A DNA stretch of 64,000 nucleotides from Microbacterium faecale (GCF_014640975.1 NZ_BMHO01000002.1:1-64000); one strand, 5' to 3'; counted from the stretch's first letter, positions 46,575 to 56,538 are shown. A program made the numbers and translations. Notes: generated by a model not told the origin, from the sequence alone.

Positions 46575-47146
46575 GTCGCGGACCGCGCCCCTCGGACCTG
46601 CGCGATGACATAGTCGATGCCGCTTGCGATGGTGAGAAGCACCACGGCCCACATGAGCACCGAGGTCGTCACCGCCCACGCGTCGATCCCGATGACCGGG
46701 TGGAGCGGAAGGAGCGCCCACGACAGCGCGACGCCCTGGAGCGCCGTCTTGACCTTGCCCATCCAGGCCGCCGCGACCACGTGAGATCGCCGCACGACGA
46801 GGCGGTGCACGGTAATGCCCCACTCCCGGACGAGGATCACGACGACCATCCACCAAGGGATCTCACCGAGGATCGCCAGGCCGACGAAGGCCGATCCGGT
46901 CAACAGCTTGTCAGCGATCGGATCCCAGAGCTTGCCGAAGTCGCTGACGATGTCGTGGCGGCGGGCGAGCCAACCGTCGACCCAGTCGGTCGAGATCGCG
47001 ACGATGAACAGGACAGCGGCCGCGATTCGGACGCCGAACTGCGTCTCCCCCAGCCATCCGCCGATGAGCAGGAGGACGAAGAAGAGGACCGCGAGCGGTA
47101 TCCGAACGATCGTGATCGCGTTCGGAAGCTGGGGGTGGATCGCCAT
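46571..47146 (-). CDS. pgsA: CDP-diacylglycerol--glycerol-3-phosphate 3-phosphatidyltransferase
   Basis: Makes phosphatidylglycerol phosphate in the membrane. 191 residues with about six helices. The CDP-alcohol motif is intact in DWVDGWLARRHDIV then SDFGKLWDPIADK (D-G-x2-A-R-x8-G-x3-D-x3-D). Conserved order ftsK-pgsA-cinA-clgR-recA. 12 bp after ftsK. CAGACT 6 bp before the ATG is a weak leaderless signal. Confidence 0.93.
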   Translation of the reverse strand: MAIHPQLPNAITIVRIPLAVLFFVLLLIGGWLGETQFGVRIAAAVLFIVAISTDWVDGWLARRHDIVSDFGKLWDPIADKLLTGSAFVGLAILGEIPWWMVVVILVREWGITVHRLVVRRSHVVAAAWMGKVKTALQGVALSWALLPLHPVIGIDAWAVTTSVLMWAVVLLTIASGIDYVIAQVRGARSAT

Positions 47147-47158
47147 GGGAACAGTCTG

Positions 47159-49951
47159 TCAGTCGCGACCCGTGAGTCCCCAGGCGTCCTCGTCGTCGCT
47201 GACCTCGACCGTCGGCATGCCGTCGAACTGCGCCTCGATCGGGTCGGTCTCTGCGCTCGGGACGGGGGCCGTCTGCGGCATGTCGTCTGCCTCCGGTGCG
47301 GAGGCTGCTGAGGGCGCCGCGGCCGGCGGCTGCTGGCCCTTCAATCGCGCCAGGACGTTCGGGAGCTGATCCGGCGCCACCAGGACGTCTCGCGCCTTCG
47401 AACCCTCGGAGGGGCCGACGATCTCGCGCGACTCCAGCAGGTCCATGAGCCGACCGGCCTTCGCGAAGCCGACGCGGAGCTTGCGCTGCAGCATCGACGT
47501 CGAACCGAACTGGCTCGAGACGATCAGCTCGGTCGCCGCGAGCAGCACCTCGAGATCGTCGCCGATGTCTTCGTCGATCTCCTTCTTCGGTGCTTCGATC
47601 GCCTCCGCGACGTCCGCCCGATACTCCGGACGCGCCTGGCCGGTGACGTGCTTGACGACCGAATCGATTTCGTTCTCGGTCACCCACGCGCCCTGGAGTC
47701 GGAACGGCTTGCCGGACCCCATCGGGGAGAACAGCGCGTCACCCTGCCCGATGAGCTTGTCGGCGCCCGCACCGTCGAGGATGACGCGGGAGTCGGTCAC
47801 GCTCGTCACCGCGAATGCGAGGCGCGAGGGCACGTTGGCCTTGATGAGCCCGGTCACGACGTCGACCGAGGGTCGCTGCGTCGCCAGCACGAGGTGGATT
47901 CCGGACGCGCGCGCGAGCTGCGTGATGCGCACGATCGAGTCTTCGACGTCACGCGGTGCGACCATCATGAGGTCGGCCAGCTCGTCGACGACGACGAGCA
48001 GGTACGGGTAGGGCTTGAGGACGCGTTCGGATCCCGCGGGAAGCTCGATCTCACCCGCGACGACCGCGCGGTTGAAGTCGTCGATGTGGCGGTATCCGAA
48101 CGACGCGAGGTCGTCGTACCGCATGTCCATCTCCTTCACGACCCACTGCAGCGCTTCGGCCGCCTTCTTCGGGTTCGTGATGATCGGCGTAATCAGGTGC
48201 GGTACGCCCGCGTAGCTCGTGAGCTCGACGCGCTTCGGGTCGATCAGCACCATGCGCACCTCGCTCGGCTTGGCGCGCATGAGCAGACTCGTGATCATCG
48301 AGTTGACGAAGCTCGACTTACCGGATCCGGTCGAGCCGGCGACGAGAAGGTGCGGCATCTTCGCGAGATTGGCGATGACGAAGCCGCCCGAGACGTCCTT
48401 GCCGACGCCGATCGTCAACGGGTGCGTCGACTTTTGCGACGCCGGCGAACGCAGGATGTCGCCGAGCGCGACCGTCTCGCGGTCGGTGTTGGGGATCTCG
48501 ATGCCGATCGCGCTCTTACCGGGGATCGGTGCGAGGATCCGGACGTCGTTCGATGCGACCGCGTAGGAGATGTTGTTGGACAGCTGCGTGATCTTCTCGA
48601 CCTTGACGCCGGGGCCGAGCTCGACCTCGTACTGCGTCACCGTCGGGCCACGCGAGAAACCGGTCACCGACGCGTTGACCTTGAACTCCTCGAATACCTT
48701 CTCGATCTGCGCGACCATCCGGTCGTTCGCCTCCGAGGTCACGACCGCAGGGGGTCCGGCCGCGAGCGAGGCCGGCGACGGCAGCACGTACGGCGACTCC
48801 GGCGGCTGCGGACCGCGCGCTCCCGGGCCATCCGTGCCGAACCCGGAGATTCCGCCGAGCTCGCCGTCGAGACCCTCGTCGCCGTCGCCGACGAGACCGA
48901 GGTGGGCATCCTCGCCGCTCTGCGCACGCAGACGGGCAAGCGCCGGGTCGTCGAGCACCTGCGTGGCCTGATCAGCCGTGGTCGCGTCGTCGATCTCGAC
49001 GACGGACTGGTCGTAGCCGCGGTCATCCTGCTCGCCGAGCAGCTCGGTGAGCTGCTGCGGATCCGCGACGCCGTCGACGTCCTCTTCTCGGCCCGACGCG
49101 TTGCGTCGCCACCACGGAAGCTCGTCCGCGCCGTCGAACAGCTGCTCGTCGTCGTTCTTCTTGCGACCGCGACGCTTCCGCGCCGGCTTCTCGTCGAGGA
49201 CCTTCGTCGCCGTCTGGTCGTCGGAGGTCGACTCTTCGACCGGCTCGGCGTCGAACATCCAGGTGTACAGGTCGCGCAGGCGACGGCCGATGCGGTTCGG
49301 CGGGGTCTTCGTGATGATCAACAGGCTCAGCGCGATGAACACACCGAGCACGACGTAGGCGCCGATCGGCGTCACGAGGAGGCCGAGCGGCTCGCCGATC
49401 ATCCAGCCGAACAGGCCGCCGGACTCGCTGAGCGACGGCATGCCTTCGACAGGCGCGGGCCGCAGCAGCGCGAGATGGCAGATGGCCGCAACCGAGATCG
49501 TCAGCAGCGCGAAGCCGATGCCGACGCGGCCGTTGTCGTTGACCGTCGCCGGATGACGGAACAGCCAGCCCGCCAGCAGCAGGAGCAGCACGGGGAAGAC
49601 GAACGCCGTGCGGCCGATGAGCCCGCCGAACGTGTACGCGCTGATGGCGGCGGCCACCTCGTTGCCGATGAAGAACCATTCCGTGACGGCCCCGGCCACC
49701 GCGAGCAGCACCAGCAGAAGCGGGAAGCCGTCGCGACGGTCATCTTTCGCGAGCGTCTCCGAGCCGAAGGCACGGAACAGGCCACCGACAGCCCGTGCGA
49801 TGCCGTTCCAGGCACGCACGGGCACGGCCGGCCGATCGGGATCGTCGATGTGGTTCTTGGGCGCGGGCGCAGATCGCTTCGACGCGCCTCGTGCGGAGGC
49901 GCGCGATTCGTTCTGCGCGTTCTTCTTGGGCGCGGTTGACGAGCGGGCCAT
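47159..49951 (-). CDS. ftsK: DNA translocase FtsK
   Basis: Couples chromosome segregation to division. 930 residues. N-terminus with four transmembrane helices (about 75-205), a long low-complexity acidic linker (about 230-400), then the RecA-like motor: alpha/beta domain with Walker [11 protein letters not shown] (about 538-547), [14 protein letters not shown] as Walker B, and a C-terminal gamma winged helix ([20 protein letters not shown]) that reads KOPS-type DNA. Start ATG 49951 with TACCGT 7 bp upstream. It follows RNase J. Confidence 0.95.
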   Translation of the reverse strand: MARSSTAPKKNAQNESRASARGASKRSAPAPKNHIDDPDRPAVPVRAWNGIARAVGGLFRAFGSETLAKDDRRDGFPLLLVLLAVAGAVTEWFFIGNEVAAAISAYTFGGLIGRTAFVFPVLLLLLAGWLFRHPATVNDNGRVGIGFALLTISVAAICHLALLRPAPVEGMPSLSESGGLFGWMIGEPLGLLVTPIGAYVVLGVFIALSLLIITKTPPNRIGRRLRDLYTWMFDAEPVEESTSDDQTATKVLDEKPARKRRGRKKNDDEQLFDGADELPWWRRNASGREEDVDGVADPQQLTELLGEQDDRGYDQSVVEIDDATTADQATQVLDDPALARLRAQSGEDAHLGLVGDGDEGLDGELGGISGFGTDGPGARGPQPPESPYVLPSPASLAAGPPAVVTSEANDRMVAQIEKVFEEFKVNASVTGFSRGPTVTQYEVELGPGVKVEKITQLSNNISYAVASNDVRILAPIPGKSAIGIEIPNTDRETVALGDILRSPASQKSTHPLTIGVGKDVSGGFVIANLAKMPHLLVAGSTGSGKSSFVNSMITSLLMRAKPSEVRMVLIDPKRVELTSYAGVPHLITPIITNPKKAAEALQWVVKEMDMRYDDLASFGYRHIDDFNRAVVAGEIELPAGSERVLKPYPYLLVVVDELADLMMVAPRDVEDSIVRITQLARASGIHLVLATQRPSVDVVTGLIKANVPSRLAFAVTSVTDSRVILDGAGADKLIGQGDALFSPMGSGKPFRLQGAWVTENEIDSVVKHVTGQARPEYRADVAEAIEAPKKEIDEDIGDDLEVLLAATELIVSSQFGSTSMLQRKLRVGFAKAGRLMDLLESREIVGPSEGSKARDVLVAPDQLPNVLARLKGQQPPAAAPSAASAPEADDMPQTAPVPSAETDPIEAQFDGMPTVEVSDDEDAWGLTGRD

Positions 49952-49958
49952 GGGCTCT

Positions 49959-49964
49959 ACGGTA
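49959..49964 (-). promoter_or_regulatory. Putative -10 element for leaderless ftsK
   Basis: TACCGT 7 bp upstream of the ftsK ATG in the 81-bp gap after rnj. No Shine-Dalgarno sequence. Confidence 0.4.
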
Positions 49965-50032
49965 CGTCCGACCCCCGACGAACACAGGGAGGACGCGCAC
50001 GGGAGGCCCCGATCGCTGTCAGATAGCGGCGA

Positions 50033-51709
50033 TCACGCCTCGATCACGAGCGGCACGATCATCGGGCGGCGACGCAGGCGCTGGCCCACCCACCGTCCGA
50101 TCGTGCGACGCATCGTCTGCGACAGGGCGTGATTGTCCCGCACCCCCTTCTCGGCCGCTTCTTCGAGCGCGGCGATGATCTTGGGCTTGATCTTGTCGAA
50201 CACCCCTTCGTCCTCGGCGACGCCGCGCGCGTGGATCTCGGGGCCCGTGATGATGCGCCCCGTCTTCGAGTCCATGACGACGATGACCGAGACGAATCCC
50301 TCCTCGCCGAGCACGCGGCGATCCTTGAGGTCGGCGTCGGTGATCGTGCCGACCGACGAACCGTCAACGTACACGAAGCCGAGATCGAGCTGGCCCGATG
50401 CCCAGGCCTCGCCGTCCTTGAGGTCGATCGACGTGCCGTTCTCAATGATGAACGTCGCGGCCTCGGCGATGCCGGTCTGGTGTGCGAGCTGGGCGCTCGC
50501 GGTCAGGTGACGGAACTCGCCGTGCACGGGGATGACGTTCTTCGGGCGCAGGATGTTGTAGCAATACAGGAGCTCGCCAGCGGCCGCGTGACCGGACACG
50601 TGCACCTTCGCGTTCGCCTTGTGCACCACGTTCGCGCCGAGCTTCGTGAGCCCATCGATGACCCGGTACACGGCGTTCTCGTTGCCCGGGATGAGGCTCG
50701 AGGCGAGGATGACCGTGTCGCCCTCGCCGGGCTCGATCACGTGGTCGAGGTTCGCCATGCGGCTCAGGACCGCCATGGGCTCGCCCTGCGACCCGGTGGA
50801 CATGTACACGATTTCGTTGTCGGGGATATCGTGCGACTTCTTGTAGTCGACGAGCGTGCCCGCGGGCACCTCGAGGTAGCCGAGCTGCTGTGCGATCGTC
50901 ATGTTGCGCACCATCGACCGTCCGAGCAGCGCCACGCGCCTGCCGTTGGCGTGCGCGGCGTCGATCACCTGCTGCACACGGTGGACGTGGCTCGCAAAGC
51001 TCGCGACGATGACGCGCCCTGTCGTCTTGGACATCACCTGGTCGATGACCGGCCCGATGTCGCGCTCCGTGGGCGTGAAGCCCGGCACATCGGCGTTCGT
51101 CGAGTCGGGCAGGAACAGGTCGACGCCCTCCTCCCCGAGGCGCGCGAACGCGCGCAGGTCGGTGAGCCGTCCGTCGAGCGGGAGCTGGTCCATCTTGAAG
51201 TCGCCCGTGTGCAGGACGAGGCCGGCATCGGTGCGGATCGCGACGGCCAGCGCGTCCGGGATCGAGTGGTTCACCGCGACGAATTCGAGCCCGAACGGAC
51301 CGACGTCCAGCGTCTCGCCCTCGCGGACGAGGTGCGTGTTCGGCGTGATCCGGTGCTCCTTGAGCTTCGCGGAGATGAGTGCGAGCGTCAGCTTCGAGCC
51401 GTAGATCGGAATGTCCGCCCGCATGCGGAGGAGGTACGGAACGGCGCCGATGTGGTCCTCGTGGCCGTGCGTGAGGACGAGGCCAACGACGTCATCGAGG
51501 CGATCGCGAAGCGGATCCATGTCCGGCAGGATCAGGTCGACGCCGGGCTGGTGCTCCTCGGGGAAAAGCACACCGCAGTCGACGATGAGGATCTTGCCGC
51601 CGAACTCGTACATGGCCATGTTGCGGCCGACCTCGCCGAGACCGCCGAGTGGCGTGAAGCGCAGCGCGCCGGACTCGAGTGCGGGGGGATCAAAAACAGG
51701 GGTGGACAT
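50033..51709 (-). CDS. rnj: Ribonuclease J
   Basis: 5'-3' exo/endoribonuclease in mRNA decay and rRNA maturation. 558 residues. Metallo-beta-lactamase site THGHEDHIGAVPYL (His81, His83, Asp85, His86), LHTGDFKMD, a beta-CASP domain with SFASHVHRVQQVIDAA and the C-terminal GHAAAGELL. Start ATG 51709 with AAAGGCG upstream. Conserved position after dapA. Confidence 0.95.
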   Translation of the reverse strand: MSTPVFDPPALESGALRFTPLGGLGEVGRNMAMYEFGGKILIVDCGVLFPEEHQPGVDLILPDMDPLRDRLDDVVGLVLTHGHEDHIGAVPYLLRMRADIPIYGSKLTLALISAKLKEHRITPNTHLVREGETLDVGPFGLEFVAVNHSIPDALAVAIRTDAGLVLHTGDFKMDQLPLDGRLTDLRAFARLGEEGVDLFLPDSTNADVPGFTPTERDIGPVIDQVMSKTTGRVIVASFASHVHRVQQVIDAAHANGRRVALLGRSMVRNMTIAQQLGYLEVPAGTLVDYKKSHDIPDNEIVYMSTGSQGEPMAVLSRMANLDHVIEPGEGDTVILASSLIPGNENAVYRVIDGLTKLGANVVHKANAKVHVSGHAAAGELLYCYNILRPKNVIPVHGEFRHLTASAQLAHQTGIAEAATFIIENGTSIDLKDGEAWASGQLDLGFVYVDGSSVGTITDADLKDRRVLGEEGFVSVIVVMDSKTGRIITGPEIHARGVAEDEGVFDKIKPKIIAALEEAAEKGVRDNHALSQTMRRTIGRWVGQRLRRRPMIVPLVIEA

Positions 51710-51743
51710 AGCGCCTTTCCGCGCGTGCGCGCAGGGTCAGACG

Positions 51744-52721
51744 TCACCGAGTGGTGCCAGGCACCTGGGGCAGTGCCCCACCCGCGGCCGCGTTGCGGTC
51801 TGGGCGGAAGTTCGACACGTCCACGCCGTCGATGCCGTCCACGAGGGCGAATCCGTCCTCGATCACAGCGGCCTCCCATTCCTCGGGACCGACGAGCGGC
51901 AGGCGCACGCGCGGACTCGAGATGCGGCCGAGGCCGTGGAGGATGTACTTCGTGGAGACCGTTCCCGGCACGTGAGTCATGACGGCGCGGACAAGCGGTT
52001 CGAGCTTCTTGTGCTGCTCGGTGGCGGTGGTGAGGTCTCCGCGATTCACTGCGTCGACCATGGTTCGATATGGACCGGCGGCGATATTCGCCGTGACGCC
52101 GATGAGGCCCGAGGCGCCGATGGACAGGAGGGGCAACGTGTTCGCGTCGTCGCCGGAGAAATAGATCAGATCAGTCTGGTTGAGCACGCGACTGACCTCG
52201 CTGAAGTCGGCCTTCGCGTCCTTCACCGCGAGGATATTCGGATGCTTCGCGAGACGGAGGAAGGTCTCATACCGGATCGGAACGCCCGTGCGCCCCGGGA
52301 TGTCGTAAAGGATCGTCGGCAGATCCGTCGAGTCGGCAATCAGCCGGAAGTGGGTGAGGATGCCCGCCTGCGTCGGCTTGTTGTAATACGGCGTGACGAT
52401 CATGATGCCGTCTGCGCCGGCCTTCTCGCTCTTCTCATAGAGCTCGATCGCGTGCGCGGTCTCGTTCGATCCGCCGCCCGTGATGATCTTCGCGCGACCC
52501 GATGCCACGGACTTTCCGACCTCGACGAGTCGGATCTTCTCCGGGTCGGTCAGGGTCGAGGTCTCCCCCGTCGTCCCGGTGACGACGACGCCATCCGCTC
52601 CCGAGACGATGACGTCGTCGATGAGCTGCTCCGTCGCACCCCAGTCGACCTCGCCGTCGGGCGTCATCGGCGTGACGAGCGCGACGAGCACCTGACCGAA
52701 CGGGTTCTCGGGTTGCGTCAT
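51744..52721 (-). CDS. dapA: 4-hydroxy-tetrahydrodipicolinate synthase
   Basis: Condenses pyruvate with aspartate semialdehyde, the first committed lysine/DAP step. 325 residues, TIM barrel. GTTGETSTL (49-57), Tyr139 in ILYDIPGRTG and Schiff-base Lys167 in ILAVKDAK. It is about 25 residues longer than E. coli DapA, with a C-terminal extension common in Actinobacteria. The start overlaps the dihydrofolate reductase stop (ATGA). Confidence 0.96.
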   Translation of the reverse strand: MTQPENPFGQVLVALVTPMTPDGEVDWGATEQLIDDVIVSGADGVVVTGTTGETSTLTDPEKIRLVEVGKSVASGRAKIITGGGSNETAHAIELYEKSEKAGADGIMIVTPYYNKPTQAGILTHFRLIADSTDLPTILYDIPGRTGVPIRYETFLRLAKHPNILAVKDAKADFSEVSRVLNQTDLIYFSGDDANTLPLLSIGASGLIGVTANIAAGPYRTMVDAVNRGDLTTATEQHKKLEPLVRAVMTHVPGTVSTKYILHGLGRISSPRVRLPLVGPEEWEAAVIEDGFALVDGIDGVDVSNFRPDRNAAAGGALPQVPGTTR

Positions 52722-53230
52722 GCCTCTAGGCTAGCGCGCGCTGAGCGTCGCGCGTACATGAGAAAGCGATATCGCGTGCCGGTGCTGCTCGTGTGCCAGC
52801 CCGTCTCCGGATCGCGCGATGAGAGGATCCACTCCGCGCCGAGCTCTGGCGCGGTCGTATCGCCGTCGACCGCGAGGTCGATCTCGGTCACGGCGACCTC
52901 GTCGAGCTCGGCCATCAGCTGTCGATAGATCTCGCCGCCGCCGATGACCCACGCGTCGACGCCGGCGATCCGGATCGCTTCGTCCGGCGATGAGACGGTC
53001 TCGCCGCCCGGCGCCTCGAACGCGGCGTCACGGGTGACGACGATGTTGCGCCTGCCAGGCAGCGGACGAAACCGGTCCGGGAACGACTGCCAGGTGCGCC
53101 GCCCCATGATGACGGCCGATCCCGCCGTCATGCGCGAGAAGTATGCGAGGTCCTCGGGAACGTGCCACGGCATGGTGCCGTCGGCGCCGAGGATCCGCCC
53201 GTGGGCCTGCGCCCAGATCGCCCGCAGCAC
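52718..53230 (-). CDS. folA: Dihydrofolate reductase
   Basis: Reduces dihydrofolate produced by ThyA. 170 residues from GTG 53230. The family pattern IWAQAHGRILGADGTMPWHVPEDLAYF, GRRTWQSFP and VIGGGEIYRQLM are present, with active-site Asp/Glu at EDLAYF. It follows thyA by 4 bp, the usual partner, and overlaps dapA by four bases. Confidence 0.95.
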   Translation of the reverse strand: MLRAIWAQAHGRILGADGTMPWHVPEDLAYFSRMTAGSAVIMGRRTWQSFPDRFRPLPGRRNIVVTRDAAFEAPGGETVSSPDEAIRIAGVDAWVIGGGEIYRQLMAELDEVAVTEIDLAVDGDTTAPELGAEWILSSRDPETGWHTSSTGTRYRFLMYARRSARASLEA

Positions 53231-53234
53231 GCGT

Positions 53235-54041
53235 CTAGACCGCGACCGCGCCGCGGATCGTAGGGTGGTGTCGGTAGTCGACGAGCTCGAAGTCGTCGAA
53301 CTCGTACGAGAAGATGCTGTCGGCGGGGCCGATCTTCAGCTGCGGGTAGGGGTAGGGATCCCGCGACAGCTGCTCCGCGACCTGCTCGCGGTGGTTGTCG
53401 TAGATGTGGCAGTCGCCGCCGGTCCAGACGAAGTCACCGGGTTCGAGGCCCGCCTGCTCGGCCATCATCATCGTGAGCATGGCGTAGCTGGCGATGTTGA
53501 ACGGCACCCCGAGGAAGAGGTCGGCGCTGCGTTGATAGAGCTGGCAGCTGAGGCGTCCGTCCGCGACATAGAACTGGAACATCGCGTGGCACGGCGGCAG
53601 CGCCATGTTGTCGACCTCCGCCGGGTTCCACGCGGAGACGATCATGCGACGCGAGTCGGGCGTCGCACGGATCTGATCGAGCACCTTCTCGATCTGGTCG
53701 ATGTGCCCGCCGTCGGGAGTGGGCCAGGAACGCCACTGCACGCCGTACACCGGGCCGAGGTCGCCGTTCTCGTCCGCCCACTCGTCCCAGATCGTCACGC
53801 CGCGCTCCTGCAGCCAGCGGACATTCGAGTCGCCGCGGAGGAACCACAGCAGCTCCAATGCGAGCGAACGGAAATGCACGCGCTTGGTCGTGATGAGGGG
53901 GAAGCCCTGCGAGAGGTCGAATCGCATCTGCCGACCGAACACGCTCGTGGTACCGGTCCCCGTGCGGTCAGATTTATGGGATCCGTGGGCGAGCACGTCG
54001 CGGAGGAGGTCTTCGTACGGGGTGGGGATCGGCGCCGACAT
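53235..54041 (-). CDS. thyA: Thymidylate synthase
   Basis: Makes dTMP from dUMP, producing dihydrofolate. 268 residues. Catalytic Cys151 in [21 protein letters not shown] phosphate loop at the N-terminus and [24 protein letters not shown] 54041 was chosen because homology starts there and TACGCT lies 6 bp upstream. Heads the thyA-folA-dapA-rnj-ftsK string. Divergent from osmC. Confidence 0.97.
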   Translation of the reverse strand: MSAPIPTPYEDLLRDVLAHGSHKSDRTGTGTTSVFGRQMRFDLSQGFPLITTKRVHFRSLALELLWFLRGDSNVRWLQERGVTIWDEWADENGDLGPVYGVQWRSWPTPDGGHIDQIEKVLDQIRATPDSRRMIVSAWNPAEVDNMALPPCHAMFQFYVADGRLSCQLYQRSADLFLGVPFNIASYAMLTMMMAEQAGLEPGDFVWTGGDCHIYDNHREQVAEQLSRDPYPYPQLKIGPADSIFSYEFDDFELVDYRHHPTIRGAVAV

Positions 54042-54047
54042 GCCCTC

Positions 54048-54053
54048 AGCGTA
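54048..54053 (-). promoter_or_regulatory. Putative -10 element for leaderless thyA
   Basis: TACGCT 6 bp upstream of the thyA ATG, in the 80-bp divergent gap with osmC. No ribosome binding site is present. Confidence 0.45.
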
Positions 54054-54074
54054 TCGCCCCACGCCGAGTGTGGT

Positions 54075-54080
54075 TAGGCT
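54075..54080 (+). promoter_or_regulatory. Putative -10 element for osmC
   Basis: TAGGCT about 40 bp before the osmC ATG, which has a GAGGAGG ribosome binding site. Here the transcript would have a normal short leader. Confidence 0.4.
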
Positions 54081-54121
54081 GGCCACGACCGGGCACATTC
54101 CAACCCCTCGAGGAGGCAATT

Positions 54122-54544
54122 ATGTCGGTAACCAGCGAAGCGACGGCAACGTGGTCCGGATCGCTCAAGGACGGGTCCGGATCCGTCGACCCGGCCTCGG
54201 GGATCGGCACGTTCCCCGTTGACTGGCGCGCGCGCAGTGAGGGCGCCGAATCGACGACGACGCCGGAGGAGCTCATCGCTGCTGCCCACTCGTCGTGCTT
54301 CAACATGGCGCTCTCGAATGAGCTCGGCCAGGCGGGCTTCACACCGGACAACGTCCGCACGACCGCGTCGGTGACGTTCGTTCCCGGCACCGGTGTGACG
54401 GGCAGTCACCTCAACGTCTCGGCCAGCGTGCCGGGGATCTCCGAGGATGAGTTCCAGAAGATCGCCGAGGGCGCGAAGTCGGGTTGCCCGATCTCGCAGG
54501 CTCTCGCCGGGATCGACATCACGATCGAGGCGTCCCTCGCGTAA
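54122..54544 (+). CDS. osmC: OsmC-family peroxiredoxin-like protein
   Basis: 140 residues. The two redox cysteines are present: Cys59 in AAAHSSCFNMALS and Cys122 in KSGCPISQAL. OsmC/Ohr proteins reduce organic hydroperoxides using dihydrolipoyl or other thiols; the sequence fits the OsmC branch. ATG 54122 has GAGGAGG 6-7 bp upstream. Divergent from thyA, convergent with the TPR membrane gene across a long inverted repeat. Confidence 0.93.
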   Translation: MSVTSEATATWSGSLKDGSGSVDPASGIGTFPVDWRARSEGAESTTTPEELIAAAHSSCFNMALSNELGQAGFTPDNVRTTASVTFVPGTGVTGSHLNVSASVPGISEDEFQKIAEGAKSGCPISQALAGIDITIEASLA

Positions 54545-54577
54545 CCACCATCCGCGGGCACGGTGAGGTCACCCGCT

Positions 54578-54675
54578 GAGCGAATGTCGTGTCGCCGCCG
54601 CAGTGCCGAAGGATCCGCAGACCGGCTCCTCCCCGCCAGGCCCGATGCCAGCGGCATCCGACACGACATTCGCTC
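54578..54675. repeat. Inverted repeat with 17-bp perfect arms plus 5-bp inner stem
   Basis: GAGCGAATGTCGTGTCG (54578-54594) pairs perfectly with 54659-54675, and GCCGC (54597-54601) with GCGGC (54651-54655). The loop is about 49 nt. It lies between convergent osmC and the TPR membrane gene. A bidirectional terminator is possible; the long arms and loop are unusual for that. Confidence 0.8.
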
Positions 54676-54688
54676 CGCGCCCCACTCG

Positions 54689-55144
54689 TTAGGCTCCGTG
54701 GCGCTCGAGACGGATCGCCTGACGCGTCGCCGCCCGCGCCCGTCGCCGGTCCCCCGCGGCGTCATACGCGACGCCGAGCCGGAACCACGCCCGCCAATCG
54801 TTCGGTGTCTGCTCGACGGCCGAGCGGTACGCGGGGAAGAGTTCGTCGGCGTCGCGGCGCACGACGCGGCCCGAGGGCATCAGGTCGACCTCGTCGTCGG
54901 GAAGCGCGCCTTCGGCTGCCAGCCGTTTCGCGAGCCGGTCGCCCCGCCAACCGAACCACAGCTCCCGCCCCAGAGCCCAGGCGCCGACGAGCGGGAAGAC
55001 TACGAGGGCGCCTCCCATCACGACCGCGATCGGCTCACCGGTGTCGAGACCCGCTCCGATCATGGCGATGGCGCGTCCGCCGAGCAGCCAGATGTAGAGA
55101 GCGAAAACGGCGGCCATGACGGCGACGCCGATGCGGACTCTCAC
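54689..55144 (-). CDS. Small membrane protein with a TPR-like C-terminus
   Basis: 151 residues. Two transmembrane helices (about 7-30 and 38-62), then a soluble part whose end (EQTPNDWRAWFRLGVAYDAAGDRRRARAATRQAIRLE, in pieces WRAWFRLGVAY and RRARAATRQA) looks like one or two tetratricopeptide helices. It starts with GTG inside the dapB stop (GTGA overlap), so it is translated with dapB. No known function; a scaffold or assembly role is possible. Confidence 0.8.
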   Translation of the reverse strand: MRVRIGVAVMAAVFALYIWLLGGRAIAMIGAGLDTGEPIAVVMGGALVVFPLVGAWALGRELWFGWRGDRLAKRLAAEGALPDDEVDLMPSGRVVRRDADELFPAYRSAVEQTPNDWRAWFRLGVAYDAAGDRRRARAATRQAIRLERHGA

Positions 55145-55908
55145 GACGCGGGGCCGTCCGACTCCGCCGGTCCCGATCGCGGGTCGCCGATTCCGATGTC
55201 GATGAAGTTCTCGAGCCCGACGGTCACCCCGCGCCGACCGCCGATGCCGGAGAGCGCGATGCGGATTCCCGGCCCGTACGCCTCGGCGGGGTCGGAGGTG
55301 TCGTGCACGATCGAGAGGGTCTCGCCGGGCCCGGACAGGATCGTCTGCTGCTGAGCGACGACGCCAGGACGCCGCAGCGAGTGGACGGGTACCGCCGCGA
55401 CCTGCTGGCCACGGGCGCGCTGGTCGGCGTGCGGGGCTTCGACCGGGAGATCCCTGGCCGCCGAGATCAGCTCCGCAGTGCGCACCGCCGTGCCGCTGGG
55501 CGAGTCGATCTTCGTGTCCCGGTGCGCCTCGATGATCTCAGCGAAGGGGAAGAAGCGTCCGGCCGCCGCGGACAGGGCGGACCCCAGCACGGAGCCGAGC
55601 GAGAAGTTCGGCACGACGACGACGCCGACCTCGGCGGCCTCCACGGGCTGCCGCAGACCGGCGACGCGCTCGGCCGACCAGCCGCTCGTCGCGATGACGA
55701 CGTCCGCCCCGCGCTCGATCGCGGCGCGGACGATGCGCTCGCTCGCGTCGGGCGTCGTGGCGTCGACGACGAGGTCGGCGCCGTCGAGCTCGTCGAGGCT
55801 GCTCGATGAGGTCAGCACGGCGTGCAGGTCGTATCCGGGCTCATCCTCGATGACGGTGCGAATGATGCTGCCGAGCTTGCCGTTTCCGGCCAGTGCCACG
55901 CGTCTCAT
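55141..55908 (-). CDS. dapB: 4-hydroxy-tetrahydrodipicolinate reductase
   Basis: NAD(P)H-dependent second step of the DAP pathway. 255 residues. N-terminal nucleotide fold AGNGKLG (one Gly of the usual GxxGxxG is Ala), VVDATTPDASE, and the active site EAHRDTKIDSPSGTA near 130-145, where the first His and the Lys are kept but the second His is Arg. ATG 55908 has TAGGAT 6 bp upstream. Coupled to the TPR membrane gene. Confidence 0.93.
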   Translation of the reverse strand: MRRVALAGNGKLGSIIRTVIEDEPGYDLHAVLTSSSSLDELDGADLVVDATTPDASERIVRAAIERGADVVIATSGWSAERVAGLRQPVEAAEVGVVVVPNFSLGSVLGSALSAAAGRFFPFAEIIEAHRDTKIDSPSGTAVRTAELISAARDLPVEAPHADQRARGQQVAAVPVHSLRRPGVVAQQQTILSGPGETLSIVHDTSDPAEAYGPGIRIALSGIGGRRGVTVGLENFIDIGIGDPRSGPAESDGPAS

Positions 55909-55914
55909 GCTTCC

Positions 55915-55920
55915 ATCCTA
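55915..55920 (-). promoter_or_regulatory. Putative -10 element for dapB
   Basis: TAGGAT followed by GGAAGC and ATG; 6 bp spacing predicts a leaderless dapB transcript. It lies in the 27-bp gap after the phosphatase gene. Confidence 0.45.
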
Positions 55921-55935
55921 CGGAGCCGTCGACGG

Positions 55936-56538
55936 TCAGACGGGCGGGATCTCCGGGAGGCCGGTGCGCAGCTCATACGGCAGGTGGGCGATGTCGTTGT
56001 GACTCACGAGGTTCCACGGCCGCCCCTGCTTCTGAGCGAGGACCGTGAGGCCGCAATGCGCCTGGTTCAGCGTCATCCAACGCCACTCCTCGGCGCCGAG
56101 CACCTCGCGGACGAACCACGAGATCACGAAGTTGTGCGAGATGAGCAGCTCGTGCACGTCGCCCGACTTGCGCACGAGGAACTCGCCGACGGCGTCGGCC
56201 ATCTGCGCCTGGCCCGCTTCGATCTCTTCGTCGCTGATGCCCCCGAAGAACGGTTCGAACACCGACGGGGTCTCGTCGGTCATGCCCGTCGGCACACAGT
56301 CGAACAGCAGCGCGTGCGGCTGCGGATCGATCGCCGGCATACGATCCGCGAGGATTCGCGCCGTCTCAGTCGCGCGCACGAGCGGCGAATGCCACACAGA
56401 CTCGAACGGCACGCCGGAAAGTCGATCGGCGAGCAGGGCCGCCTGGCGCGCGCCGCGCGCCGACAGCGGTCCGTCTTCGAGACCGTGCTCCGCGTCCTGG
56501 TGCTCACCGTGGCGTACAAGGTAGATGTAGTGCGTCAC
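55936..56538 (-). CDS. Histidine phosphatase family protein
   Basis: 200 residues of the phosphoglycerate-mutase-like superfamily. RHG motif YLVRHGEHQD near residue 8 (phospho-acceptor His), SPLVRATETARIL with the second Arg, and a second His in LLISHNFVISWFVRE. No fused domain. Unlike the phosphatase at 33610 its RHG is canonical. Substrate cannot be assigned. 27 bp ahead of dapB. Confidence 0.9.
   Translation of the reverse strand: MTHYIYLVRHGEHQDAEHGLEDGPLSARGARQAALLADRLSGVPFESVWHSPLVRATETARILADRMPAIDPQPHALLFDCVPTGMTDETPSVFEPFFGGISDEEIEAGQAQMADAVGEFLVRKSGDVHELLISHNFVISWFVREVLGAEEWRWMTLNQAHCGLTVLAQKQGRPWNLVSHNDIAHLPYELRTGLPEIPPV

Noticed and set aside
47648..49939. 763-codon plus-strand open frame
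   Set aside because: Antisense to ftsK throughout, no start-site signal or recognisable domain.
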